Of a stretch of DNA of 64,000 nt, positions 12,926-24,529 are shown in pieces. The stretch's first letter is position 1; each line of letters starts with the position of its first letter. This DNA is from Porodaedalea pini (lineage: Eukaryota; Basidiomycota; Agaricomycetes; Hymenochaetales; Hymenochaetaceae). The notes beneath the pieces are model-generated. The model saw only the letters and a program-made list of their open reading frames with translations, was not told where the DNA came from and did not search any database. The position numbers were made by a program, and so were the translations under genes. The stretch spans positions 114,350-178,349 of the forward strand of contig NBAY01000082.1 in the NCBI GenBank assembly GCA_002794775.1. The letters are read 5' to 3'.

Positions 12926-13145
12926 ATAGCTCCGCATACTGGGAAATTTCCACAAGTCTTGGTCAAAAGCGACTGTATTCTGTTTGTCTCTGTGCGTCTT
13001 AGCTGGATTCAAGCAAATAAGTACATGTATCATTACAATTTTCACGGCTACTAGACTCGTCACAATAAACCGCATGCATGGTCAATCACGAAACCCTCAA
13101 CAGAACGGAGCGATGATGATATGCTTAGGATCTCCAAGGAGCGGA

Positions 13146-14420
13146 TCAAATAACATATACACTTTCTTCATCCATAACGTAGTCATCGAGACGCCGAAAG
13201 TATTCCCGACGGGCTTCCCGATCGGCTTCAAATTTCTAGACGGCATAAAAGCATGAATGAACAAGCTAACCCTTGTCTTCAGAGAATAGGAAAAGCGCAC
13301 GTACCTCCCGCTCCTCCCCGTTCAAGACAAACGACTCGCCTTCCCTCTCTCCGATAACCTCTCCTTCCTCTTGCTTCTCTTTTGTTTTCTTCGACCGCGA
13401 CTTCGCACCTTGCGCGCCCTTTCTTCTCGTCCTCGTCGTCTTCGTTACGGCCGTCTTCGCAGCATCAGTGCTCCTCCCTTGGGCAGCTCTGCGGGTAGGC
13501 CGTCGTGGGAGTAGCTCTGTTAGCGCCTTCGTCATCCCGCCTAAATGCTCCTCCGCGAGCGTCTCATCTGTCTTGCGCGTCTTGCGCAACGCCTTTCCGC
13601 CTTTCGTCCTCTTTGACGTAGGCTTCCCGGGAGTGTTGCCTTGAGGCAGAACGTTAGAGAGAGGGCGCCGTTCGGCGCGTCCGCGTTTGTTCGGTGAAGG
13701 CGTTTGCGGGATAGCACTGGATTCTCGGCCAAGGGATGGAGAGCGAGACGGAGTTGTTGGGAGCTTCGTCTTCCGACGCCGCTGGCGTGGTGTCGCAGCG
13801 CGTGGATCTGGAGTGTGTCCCGTAGGCGTCGCGAGACCAGTGTCAAACGTATTCATGTTGAGCTCAAGATCGGAGTCACCGGAGGCCCGTGGCGGCGTCG
13901 CAAAAGCCGGTCTCCCATCATCAATGTTTTCTTCTCCTTCTCTTTCTCTTTCCTCACTGTGCTGCATTCCATGCCGCTCACCGACTCGGACTCCCATAGC
14001 AGCCAACACAGGTTCAGGTCGATTCTCGTCGTGCGGTGCGCGCGGCTGAAGAATCTTCCGTCCCTTCTCCTCATTTGCATTCTCGTTTCGCCTTTGCGCA
14101 CGTGTCTTGAGCCGCCGCTCAGCAGCGAAGAAGCCAAAGGGGTCGTCTGTAGTCGGTACACCGGATTCCGCGGGCTCTTGGTGCGCACGTTCGTGGGACG
14201 AGGTAGGAAGTGGAGGCGAGGACGGTGGGAGGGAGGAGTGTAAGAGCGCAGTGCGCTGAATGGGTTTAGGCACTGGTCTCGGCCGAGCGGGCGTAGACGT
14301 GCGTGGCGCAAAACTTTCCATGCCTGCCTCCTCCTTTGGTGCAGGCACGTTCTCATCATGTCGCTGTGCAGTCCTCTGGGCTGTCGCATCGCGTACTCGG
14401 CGTCGTGCACGGGGCGGCAT
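13146..14420 (-). CDS. Conserved basic, low-complexity protein of unknown function
   Basis: Two exons (14420-13305 and 13235-13146) give 401 residues. The donor is GTACGT after GEERE, and the acceptor is TCTAG. The start is the MPPRARRR methionine; a longer upstream reading exists but lacks the compositional character of the protein. The bulk is disordered and rich in R, K, P, S and T, with likely nuclear basic clusters (SRSKKTKEKQE, GRAERRPLSN). The second exon adds a short charged, aromatic C-terminal motif (REYFRRLDDY...EESVYVI) that looks structured and is probably the conserved part. I do not recognise the family. It might be a chromatin or cell-cycle scaffold, but that is only a guess from composition. 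Confidence 0.65.
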
Positions 14421-16309
14421 CTCGATGAGCAGAGAGTCGTGATAAGTTGCAAGTAGTAATACGAGATGGAATGGAATGTGTAGATCGACGTTGATCAGCG
14501 ACGTCACGGTTCGAGTTCAAGTTGATGCAGACGACGCGTCGAACGTGTTGCGCTCATGTGACATAGTAGCATTACATAAGGTGCTGTGGGTCCATCCTTC
14601 TCGATTTGGAGCCTTTCATGTTTCGAGCACCCAGAGATTCTCGAGACTATCTCGCCACGTGTACAACATTGCAATCTTCTATGATATATTAGAACTCTGC
14701 AACTATTACTTATTTTCGTTTAAGGAGACAGTAGATGCAAAGGGGCCATCTTTTGAGAAAGTATACTTTCCTGAATTCTAGAGCCGGGCTTCTCATATCT
14801 CATCTGTACTATGCTTAAAATAGAGACTCACAGACCTGGAAAATAAGCGGGTGTAAGAGGTGATTCGTAGCCGTAGAAGAGCGCGGAAAAATGCGCGCTT
14901 TGACAGTCAGGGGCTTGTTCAGAGCGTGTTCTATCTCTCGACACATTCGTGTCTGCCTGGCGAAGTCCCCATCTTCTTCTTTATCAGTCCTTCTCCTTCC
15001 CATTGAATTGTATAGGAAACCCTGCAACTTTATTGATCCTCAAAGAAGGCACAACTCGATACCAGGCGCCTCTGAGGTGCTTCTTTCCAAAAGGTGGAGT
15101 CGGCATCGTGGTGATTGGAGGATTCCAACGAGAAGCCAAGCTGATATCTGCATATAAAATTCTCGTTCTTCATCTGTCGGTGTAAGCTACAGGATGCCTT
15201 TCCAGATGATACAGTGGAGAACAGAGCATGTCTCTCTGCTTTTAACTCCTACCGCATTCGAGTCGGGAAAAGTGCCGTCTGTTGCAGTCAAAGTATACAG
15301 CACACACTGACCGGTACTCGAGGCATGTGGAGTGCCTCACCATCTGCCGGGACAGAGTTACCTTTCTTCATGAGGGGGACCCGGGAGTTTCCTGGAGTTA
15401 CCTTGTCTTGTGCGCTTCTGCGATTTCGCGAATCGCACTTGCTAACACGAGTCTTCCAGCCGCTATTAATTACTTGCTTGAGGGGGTAAGGAGATGTTTC
15501 GAAGAGTGGAGGAAGGCCTTTGATGAATCGCGCGTGGGTGAATTCCGAGAGATAGGTCTTTGGATACGTAGCTCACTCCATTCTTCATACAACTACCAAT
15601 GGTGTTAATCAACGACGATCTTAACATTTGTTAATGGTGAAACAGAATCGAGCGTATGCAAGATTTACTACTAATTCTTGCTCGGACTTGACAACATGAC
15701 TCAAAGAGCTCAGGACGACACTGATACTGGAAAACGCCACGAAAACACGATCTTTCCTAGAGCCTATCCCATGACGGTCTGAATCGAGGCTTCTGCGCTT
15801 AGGGGCCAAGGAAGGGGCAAGGGGTAAAGAAAACCCCGAATGCATCTTTACGCGACTCTGCAATGCCGGGGTTCAGCTGAGATTAAGTTCCTGAAGACAA
15901 GACCCGAGCGACCGGAACGTGGTCGATGTATCGCTGTTATTGTGGGAGTGAGAAGGCGAAGGATGAGCAGTGAAGTAGAACATCTCCGCTGTGTAGCCTA
16001 GCTTACCTGAAAGAAGGTTTCGGCAGTTTTTGGATGCGTGTATGCTCGTTTACTGGCGTGTGCAGTTCGGAAACGTCGAATGGAAAAATCGAGCTTGATA
16101 ACCTTTTGCGTTGCATCGAGAGATCAGACGTACTGGACGATCGCTCGCAGATTACTATTTTTTATTTTTTATTTGGAAAGCGTTCATCGAGCCCCTAAAA
16201 GGAATGAGAGAAAGTTGAGAAATCCATAAATAGACATGACCCTCATTTATGAGAAACGGAGGAGAGATCCGCACCAGACATAATACAAGCATTGAGTACC
16301 GCTGCCACG

Positions 16310-16560
16310 TTCTGATATTTCGCCAATGCCGACGAGCCGCATTATATCCATCGAATCCGAGGCAGCTGCATCTGCACAGCCTGCTTGGGAGCAGCAGCAT
16401 CGAAGAGTGGGTACCCGAGGCCAGAGAAGTGCGCCTCCACGCAGGAGTATTCAAACGTATAGGGGCTTAGAAGATGAAGCCGTGAGAGATGATCTTCCTT
16501 TCGCAATTTTGACGTAGCTTCACGATGTTGCTCAGGTTGCGCAGCAGGTCGGATTTGCTG
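16310..16560 (+). repeat. Diverged direct duplication, copy 1
   Basis: Aligned by eye with the sequence about 690 bp downstream. Shared blocks, in order, are TTCGCCAATGCCGA, GAGCCGCA, CAGCCTGCTTGGGA, GAAGAGTGGGTACCC, CCAGAGAAG, GAGATGATCTTC, ATTTTGACGTA and CGCAGCA. Indels and substitutions separate them, so the duplication is old. No coding function is evident. Confidence 0.55.
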
Positions 16561-16994
16561 TGTTTTGTATATATGTAGAGTAATATGCGACGAAGAAGGG
16601 TGGGCGAATAGATAGGTTCTAGATGCTGCAAATTAGTAAAGCAGAAGGAGGGGAAAGGACGACGGTGTGAATAATACCATTCTGGGAACAAGGATCTTAT
16701 CATCTGACTTCTCCCTTTTTTGTGGATTCCGCAAAATATTCGCTTCCAGGAAAAGAGAGGGAATCAGCAAGACTCGAATAAACAAGTTGAGACGATCGCG
16801 AAGTCTCCCTTGGAAGGTGCTTGTGAGTCTGTTGGGCCCTGTCGAGAACAAGGTATAAGAAAGAAGAAATACGAATAATATCAGGAAACTGTCGAACCCC
16901 TACAGCTTTTGCAGGAGACCATCGAGGATAAAGGCAAGATCCGCAACAGGCGAATTGCGCAGTAGCAGTATCACATGTACAAGCAATTCGACGC

Positions 16995-17250
16995 CACTCC
17001 TTAGGCTTGCCACATTCAGATAGTTCGCCAATGCCGATGAGCCGCACTATATCCAAAGAATTTCGTGCACAGCTTGCTTGGGAAGAGTGGGCACCCAGAG
17101 CCCAGAGAAGCGCGACTATTCATGATCAAAAGCGATAGGATAGGGGCACAGAAGATCGGGTGGTGGGAGATGATCTTCATCGTGCAAATTTTGACATAAC
17201 TTTGCTATGTGGACTCAGTATACAAGGTACGCAGCATGTCGACTCTCGAC
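16995..17250 (+). repeat. Diverged direct duplication, copy 2
   Basis: Counterpart of the 16.3-kb copy, with the same order of shared blocks (TTCGCCAATGCCGATGAGCC, CAGCTTGCTTGGGA, AAGAGTGGGCACCC, AGCCCAGAGAAG, GAGATGATCTTC, ATTTTGACATAAC). It lacks about 20 bp present in copy 1 around the CTGCTTGGGA block. Confidence 0.55.
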
Positions 17251-17600
17251 TCGTTGATTTCCGTGGATTTTCTAGCTATGCACAGGTCTAGTGACCGGCA
17301 ATGGTCACGCGGAGATCACGTGCTACAAACGCGTCGCATCGCGTCATGACTCAGAGTCAGAAGGTGAATATAGACATTCAAGTGAGATTTATTGAAGACC
17401 ACTTGTACGAACCAACAAGACATAAAAGGGGGGAGTATCTGAACATGAAAATTATGAGATGTTCGAGCTTCGCCATAACAATATGCGTCCCAAAATGGTT
17501 CTATATTTCGGAGTTGGGGAGTACTTATCACACGGCATAATCAAGAAAAAATCAATCTGAGCAATCAGTATAGAATTACGTAAGCGACAACTAAGAAATA

Positions 17601-19793
17601 TTATAACTTGTAGCACAACTCGACATTACGCTTCCTGAGTAACACCTTGGCCTTCGGGTTCGGGATAAACCGCGTGCCCATATACACGTTCTCCGGCCTT
17701 ACTCTTTCCATCTCGGCCTTCACGTCATACGTCAAGAGTATATAGGCCATCATCGCCTTCAGCTCGTTGACTGCGAAAAAGCGTCCAGGGCTATCGAAAT
17801 AATTCCAGTACGTTTTAAGGATCGAAGTGTATATTCGAGGTAAACCAGGACGCACCATGCATGGCGACCATGGCCAAATGCCAGATAATCTGCGCTCGTA
17901 TTGACCATTTGATGTTTCACACTTTCTTCTGCGCTTTCCTCGCGCATCTTTGAAAACCGAAAACCGTCAAACTTGTCCGCATCTGGTAGTAGGCATCGTC
18001 ACTGTGTGTCGCCATGACGTTGGTAGCGACAAATGTGCCGGCCGGTAAGAATGTGCCGTCCGAAAGAGTGAAGTCAGACACAACCTTGCGGTTCAGTGTC
18101 ACCTAAGAAAGAAATTGAGCGCAAGTGAAATAGGTTTCAAATTTAAGACCGACTTACGCAAATTGATTCCGTTGATTCGCTGACTTTCTTCCATGAAACT
18201 GTCTAGCTTCCACAACTTTGTCATTGCTGCTTTTGTCCATCCTTCCTCCTTGTTGACTCGCTCGACCTCCTCACGCAAAGGTGTGATGTATTCCGGTTCA
18301 GCGGCGAGATGGAATAGAGCGTGGATGAAGCTCTGAAATATAGAGAAGGCTGAAAGTCAGATGTTGCATTGACTTGAGCACTACTCACATTCGAAGACGT
18401 ATGAATAGCAGCGAAATTTACGACTAGCATCCTCTTCGTTAGCTCGTATACGCTTCGCTTCTCATTTTCAGGTGCCTCGTCAATGAGCCAGGAGAGCATA
18501 TCATTCTTCGCAATGGTTAGTTCGCTCTCAAATCAAGAGGACGAAAAAACGTTGTCTCACTGGTTTATCGGGCCAGTCATTTCCATTCTCGTCATACAGG
18601 CGAAACCTCGCCTCCAGCAAAGGGCGAAGATGTTTCATACCCCGTCGAATGTTACGCGGCGAGGTAGTAATGAGCGCGCCGATAATCCTAGCGTGAACAA
18701 ACAATAGTGGGTGTCTGAGAAAATTGAACAGCTGATGGAGCTTGCTTACGGGCGCAAGAAGACGGGAACCTTACTAATTGTGAACATCGTTTAAGTGACA
18801 TCCACAGTAAAATTGATATTCAGATCAATGTAGTCTGGGTCTCTGCCTGTATTCCATCAAGGCATCCTTTGCCGTCAGTCGCGATTCATCTGCCTTAAAA
18901 GAGCACGAAGTACTCACAAAGAGGAGTGCCGACAAAAGTCCTGTTACTCGTCCTGCATACGATATTCCTCATAGTCTCCAGAGCGGGAACAGCGACCCAT
19001 TCTGCGACAAATACGGATCAGGTCTCACGATTAATACTTGAGCCGGACTCAATTGACCGCACCGTCATGCTTAGCTGGGACACGGTCACTGAAGGCCCGC
19101 CTTCTCTAACGTCGTCAAATAATACGCTCAGGGAGCGGGTCAACTGGTTACGGACAACGTGGAGGTGATATTGATCTTGCGCGACATTCTCTCCAATTGT
19201 CCAGCGAGGCGCAAAAATCTAGAAAGTAAGGGGAAACATAATGTCAGTACATTTCGAAGAGATTCGGTGTGATTCCTCCATTGCTGACCTCAACAAGAGC
19301 TTCACTAAACGAGAGTTTATCGTCAGATGCCTTCCTAATTTCCTCGATAAGATTGCGCCTGTTTATCACCACGGTATACCGGTCCAGGCCGGGAATTTTG
19401 AATGTGCCTTGGCCGTACTACATACACATTATGTCGCCATCAGATCAATTCGAAATTCTATACAACTGAGTAGTCAAACCTTCTTATAGCCATTCTTCAA
19501 GACGGACTTTGCGTTTTCAATGAAGTCATATGCTCCAAAATAGGAGGAAGCGAGTCCAGACAGGCCCTCTGCAGGCACGTCAACCTGGAGATACATCAGT
19601 TGAAATCTCACGTGAAGACGTATGTGCGCACCGCGAGTTTCTTTGCTTTCATAAATTGCACAAATGAGACGAGTGCAATGCATATACCAGCTATAGCGAA
19701 GGTGTAGTTTCTGCCTCGATATTCAGCGTCATCAAGAGCGAGGGCCGTTATCACCGGCGCAAAGGCAGACTGCGATTTGAACACAGGTTCCAT
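17601..19793 (-). pseudogene. Cytochrome P450, broken copy
   Basis: It is collinear, exon for exon, with the intact P450 on the plus strand at 34.4 kb. It starts at a matching methionine before an N-terminal membrane segment (GICIALVSFVQFMKAKK) and ends just after the conserved tail (ENVYMGTRFIPNPKAK). Recognisable parts are RWTIGENVA, NWPD-type DWPDKP, and the heme loop FGHGRHAC split by the same intron, followed by PGRFFAVNELKAM. Defects seen: an in-frame TAA at 18791-18793 after the DVT codons; one base lost near 17988 (TACTACCAGATG against TACTATCCAAATG in the intact copy); and an extra G at the acceptor before the TLNRKV exon, which breaks phase. It is probably inactive. The family resembles Agaricomycete P450s annotated as ent-kaurene-oxidase-like or CYP512-like; the subfamily is not certain. 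Confidence 0.85.
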
Positions 19794-20301
19794 AGTACAG
19801 GCCTTCGCAACTGTGAATGTTAGGCAGTGCTTCAGTAGTCATGGGACAAGCCCGATCCCCGAGAGACTACTTTATAGATAGAACTCCGTGAGAGCTTCGC
19901 GACGAGTTCCGCTTCGTGTCTCCTTAGCCTACTGTATGATTGGACATATCCTTGCACACGAGGCCATAACGTATGCATAGTCGCGTGAAAGCCAATTATA
20001 CCAACGAAAGATATCGTCAGAGCGTGTTACGAAGAAGTAGTTGAAGCGAGTTTGCAAAACGAATCCGTTGGCTTACAAGATGCGAAGTCTGTCAGACAGC
20101 TAGCATGTGTAACGGACACCATCGGACTTCTGAATCGGCATGCGCAGAGCGAACTTGATTTTTGGAAAGTTTATGAGACCAGGGGCCGTGGAAATTTGAA
20201 GAAGGCCAGAAAGGTACCGGACAGACCGTGGTGAGATTGGCCAAGCTGACCTCTGAAAGTGACAATTGCTGGCAGAGGATCGACGATGGTGTTCAACAAT
20301 C
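19794..20301. promoter_or_regulatory. 5' flank of broken P450, homologous to the other P450's 5' flank
   Basis: Upstream of the broken P450, short blocks match, in inverted orientation, the region upstream of the intact P450 (about 33950-34150). An example is TTTGGAAAGTTTATGAGACC against TTTTGGAATGTGTATGAGAC, followed in both by GGCCAGAAAGGTA. Both flanks also hold a short, similar, divergently oriented reading frame (SELxFxW(N/K)VYET), perhaps the remnant of a divergent gene. The duplication therefore included the promoter. Confidence 0.45.
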
Positions 20302-20303
20302 TA

Positions 20304-21024
20304 CAGCCGTTTTCATAAGTCCTGCGATACGTGCATGTCACGTGAAACGAGCCGCGTCGGAGCCAAAATGTCAAAAAATAGAATAAATGTTGATTTTCTC
20401 TGTAAATTCTGTGCAGCACCTGCTCATTAAGTACTCAAAAAAAGGCACGGTTCTCAGGAGCAAAAATATGTAAAATAGGGAGCAATACATTGACTGTGTA
20501 GGTGGATGGAGATCAAACAAGTGTGGCCAGTCTGTTCTCTCATATATTTCCACTGAGATTCAAAACTTATGGCTCTCCTACATCTACCTATAAAATTCTT
20601 TCCTGTGTCTGTAAATTAAGTATATGACTATACCAACAGCTCCTGCAAGTTTGAAGCCAATCCATGCAGTATTTGTGGTGCAGCAGTGAGGTTTGTGTTC
20701 CACTCTTGTTCATGCTGTTGTGAGAAGAGGAGGGTGGAAAGAGCTCAAAGTGGAACACAAACCTTGCTGCTGCACCATGAATACTGCATGGATTGGCTTC
20801 AAACTTGCAGGAGCTGTTGGTATAGTCATATACTTAATTTACAGACACAGGAAAGAATTTTATAGGTAGATGTAGGGGAGCCATAATTTTTGAATCTCAG
20901 TGGAAATATATGAGAGAACAGACTGGCCACACTTGTTTGATCTCCATCCACCTACACAGTCAATGTATTGCTCCCTATTTTACATATTTCTGCTCCTGAG
21001 AACTGTGCCTTTTTTTTGAGTACT
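20304..21024. mobile_element. Palindromic CAGCC-type MITE, right end missing
   Basis: It begins after a TA with CAGCCGTTTTCATAAGTCCT, the terminal repeat shared with the 15.8-kb composite element. It is a fold-back structure: the arm from about 20428 to 20690 recurs inverted from about 20760 to 21024, around a short centre. No transposase is encoded. The right terminal part is absent, replaced at GAGTACT by the CTGCCC-type element that follows. CG is depleted but still present in the TIR-proximal part. Confidence 0.8.
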
Positions 21025-21026
21025 TA

Positions 21027-22106
21027 CTGCCCTTTTCAGAAGTATTGTCACACGTGATTTCACTGATTTTCGTGCCATGAGAGCCTCAAAACACAAACAT
21101 TTTCATATCTCAACCAAAAGTTGACCTTTTTGCATCATCCAAGTTGCGTAATTTATTTTTTTTAATCTCATCTTTCATATTTCAACAAGAGTGATAAGAA
21201 ATAGTAAAAATTGGAGTCCAAAACAGTGAACATGCTGTTTTTGAACCCATTTCCCTTGTTCATTTTTTCCTGCACTCAGATTTCACTGTACAGTGCTCCA
21301 GACCAGCCCAGAATTCCAGTATTAGTCTATTATGAATTTACAGACTGATTTTGAGATGTATTGTGAGGTAGATGTGCTGAATTGGTGAATGCCTGAAACA
21401 TACAAATCCCCTCTGTTTCTGCAAGCCCCCCAGCCCTCAGGAGAAATTCTTCTCAGCTAAGTTCATGCATGTAAATTCATTCAAAGTGTATTAGAAGAAA
21501 TTTGAGCACCATCCATGGATACAGGCTTGCTTCATGAATCAGGGATATGTTCACAAGAATAGTGCATACAGTCAGAATCTGGTACTCAATTCAGCTCACT
21601 GGTTGATGCTAGAACCCTGGATGCTGCTCAAATCTCTTTCAATACACTTTGAATGAATTTACATGCATGAACTTAGCTGAGAAGAATTTCTCCTGAGGGC
21701 TGGGGGGCTTGCAGAAACAGAGGGGATTTGTATGTTTTAGGCATGCACCAATTCAGCACATCTACCTCACAATACATCTCAAAATCAGTCTGTAAATTCA
21801 TAATAGACTAATACTGGAATTCTGGGCTGGTCTGGAGCACTGTACAGTGAAATCTGAGTGCAGGAAAAAATGAACAAGGGAAATGGGTTCAAAAACAGCA
21901 TGTTCACTGTTTCGGACTCCAATTTTTACTATTTCTTATCACTCTTGTTGAAATATGAAAGATGAGATTAAAAAAAATAAATTACGCAACTTGGATGATG
22001 CAAAAAGGTCAACTTTTGGTTGAGATATGAAAATGTTTGTGTTTTGAGGCTCTCATGGCACGAAAATCAGTGAAATCACGTGTGACAATACTTCTGAAAA
22101 GGGCAG
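21027..22106. mobile_element. 1.08-kb CTGCCC-type fold-back element, copy 1
   Basis: TA dinucleotides flank CTGCCCTTTTCAGAAGTATT on the left and its inverse on the right. The two halves (about 21027-21520 and about 21615-22106) are near-perfect inverted repeats around a centre of about 90 bp, so the whole unit is one long hairpin. TA target duplication and noncoding content fit a Tc1/mariner-type MITE. A nearly identical copy lies at 53.8 kb, so this family was active recently. Confidence 0.85.
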
Positions 22107-22157
22107 TAAAAAAGTTGCTGAACATGGCCTTAGTGGGGGTCGGCATTGCTCGAGTTA

Positions 22158-23006
22158 CAGCCTTTTTCATAAGTCCTGTGACACGTGCATGTCACGTGAA
22201 GTGAGCCGCGTCAGAGCCAAAGTGTCGAAAAATTAGAATGAATGCCTATTTTCTCTGTGAATTCTGCACAGTACCTGCTCATTAAGTACTCAAAAAAAAG
22301 GCACGGTTATCAGGAGAAGAAATATGTAAAATATGGAGCAATAAATTGACTGTGTAGGTGGGTGGAGATCAAACAAGTGCAGCTGGTCTGTTCTCTCACC
22401 CATTTCCACTGAGATTCAAAAATTATGGCTCCCCTACATCTACCTATAAAATTCTTTCCTATGTCTGTGAATTAAGTATATGACTATACCAACATATCCT
22501 GAAAGTTTGAAGCCAATCCACTCAGTAGTCATGGTGCAGCAGCAAGATTTGTGTTCTACTCTGCAAGACCTGTTGTGAGAAAAGGAGGGTGGAAAGAGCT
22601 TGAAGTGAAACACAAATCTTGCTGCTGCACCATGAATACTGAATGGATTGGCTTCAAACTTTCAGGATATGTTGGTATAGTCATATACTTAATTCACAGA
22701 CACAGGAAAGAATTTTATAGGTAGATGTAGGGGAGCCATAATTTTTGAATCTCAGTGGAAATGGGTGAGAGAACAGACCAGCTGCACTTGTTTGATCTCC
22801 ACCCACCTACACAGTCAATTTATTGCTCCATATTTTACATATTTCTTCTCCTGATAACCATGCCTTTTTTTTGAGTACTTAATGAGCAGGTACTGTGCAG
22901 AATTCACAGAGAAAATAGGCATTCATTCTAATTTTTCGACACTTTGGCTCTGACGCGGCTCACTTCACATGACATGCACGTGTCGCAGGACTTATGAAAA
23001 AGGCTG
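22158..23006. mobile_element. 849-bp palindromic CAGCC-type MITE, complete
   Basis: Bounded by TA on each side (22156-22157 and 23007-23008). The terminal repeats are CAGCCTTTTTCATAAGTCCT and its inverse. The arms are inverted copies of the end of the composite element at 37.9 kb, through the TGCTGCTGCACC block, meeting at an unpaired centre near 22570. It is a noncoding, snap-back derivative that could be mobilised by the transposase encoded at 38.6/53.1 kb. Confidence 0.88.
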
Positions 23007-23649
23007 TAAAGGTGTGCGTTCCCATGGCCCCTGGTGCGTTGTGCCATGCATCAATTTGTGTTGAAAGTTTTCCTTTGTTTCTGTAGCTACGCTTCCTCCT
23101 TCCTCAGCTCAAAAATAAATAAGTAAAAAGCTGTAAATAATATATTTGGAATATATCTTGAATTGTCCAAGACGGATTTTTAATAAGTGAAAAATTAATC
23201 AAGATACTGTTAACTTGCTGAGAGAATCACTTGTTTCTCAGTGAATAAATTTTTTTAGAAAAATTCCTTATGGACAATTCATGTTTATCATGAAAGAAAT
23301 ATATTGCAATAGAAAAAATAATGACTTTTGAGATGATGTATTGTCGATGGATTCTGAAAGACGAGGGCCGAAAGATAGAAAATAGTGCTCACATGATAGC
23401 ATATAGGCATCGCGTCATTGCATCATCTCATTTCAGCTCCGCAACACGAGCCAATGGACCGTGGAATACACATATTATTGTGAGTATACAGTATAAAAAT
23501 GCATACAGACTACTTACTGCACAATTTTTAATCCAGAGATGTTGAAATTAGCAGCCCAGCAGTGGGTGGCGGCGCTGCAGAAAGCCCGCCAGAATCGATG
23601 TTCGCCTCCTGGCACAGAAGTGACTCACAGCGATTCTGGTACACGTAGC
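23007..23649. other. Intergenic, AT-rich, 5' flank of the retrotransposon
   Basis: AT-rich sequence with short frames only. The last part (about 23540-23649) is the original 5' flank of the repetitive ORF that now begins beyond the retrotransposon at 29.96 kb; the LTR element separates the two. Confidence 0.5.
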
Positions 23650-24088
23650 TGTCAGGACTCGAACTTTTCCCTTCTTTTAAATTGCCTTTTACCATTTCTT
23701 TTCTTTTAATCGCTCCTTTCCATTATAATTAATCATCCTTTCAATCATTTCCCACACCCCCTTCACATGACCTTCATTTGTTCCATTCCACTCCCATTAT
23801 ATAATCCTAGACAATGGGGCAACCAGTTCTCACGAGGTGATCACTGTATATAAGGAAGAGGAATCGCATCTGAACACCTGTTCTACTTTTCCTCTTACCT
23901 CTGTGATGACCTAGGTGAGACCGTGTCCCCCTCCTGTAGTAGAGTACATTGTATTAATCCTCTTACCTCTGTGATGACCTAGCCTGAGTACAGCGTGTCC
24001 CGAGTTCCCGCTCAAGTATAGCACGTCCCAGATGACAGTCAGCCGAGGCCTGCCCAGTCCGAGTCGTCTCCCGGACTCCCGCCTAACA
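23650..24088 (+). repeat. 5' LTR
   Basis: Starts TGTCAGG and ends CCTAACA (TG...CA ends). A TATA box, TATATAAG, is at 23847-23854. CCTCTTACCTCTGTGATGAC occurs twice inside the LTR. It keeps several CG sites that have become CA or TG in the 3' copy. Confidence 0.95.
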
Positions 24089-24529
24089 TAAAAGCAGAAC
24101 CGCACCCAGGCTCATCCCCAGCATACGTCGTCACTGCCGACTCGCCTTCACTCGGTCTAGAGGAGCGCTCCCCTCGAAGGACTTGACGTGTAAACCCCCT
24201 GAATGACAAACCCTCAACCCTGCCCAGATGTTTTCAGATGTTTGTGTATTACATAAACCCTCCAACCAACCTTTCCTGACCCTGGCTCTCCGAATTAGCC
24301 TCTGGTGGAGCACGCACCTGACGTGGACGTGGGCAACCAGACGAGTACAAACCTCGACGACAATCTTGTTTGTGATCTTGCTCGGCTCCTACCACCTCGT
24401 CATCAACTTTGCCAATGAACCCATTCAACGTTGGCGTAACCCCAGATCGAACTCGCAGCCCATCCCTGTTCCCCCTCCGGTCTAGTCAAGATAGATCTCA
24501 CAGAAGAACAACAGCGGGCCCTACCCTCA

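Larger units (their letters stand above)
14421..17600. other. Gene-poor region with degraded remnants
   Basis: Only short frames occur, none with a recognised domain. CG content looks normal, so this is ordinary intergenic DNA or old gene remnants, not the decayed repeat type seen further right. The one structure found is a diverged direct duplication, annotated separately (about 16310-16560 and 16995-17250). The region ends just past the 3' end of the broken P450. Confidence 0.5.

Noticed and set aside
20304..23006. CRISPR-like array
   Set aside because: The repeats are a few long inverted arms, not many short direct repeats with unique spacers, and the genome is eukaryotic.
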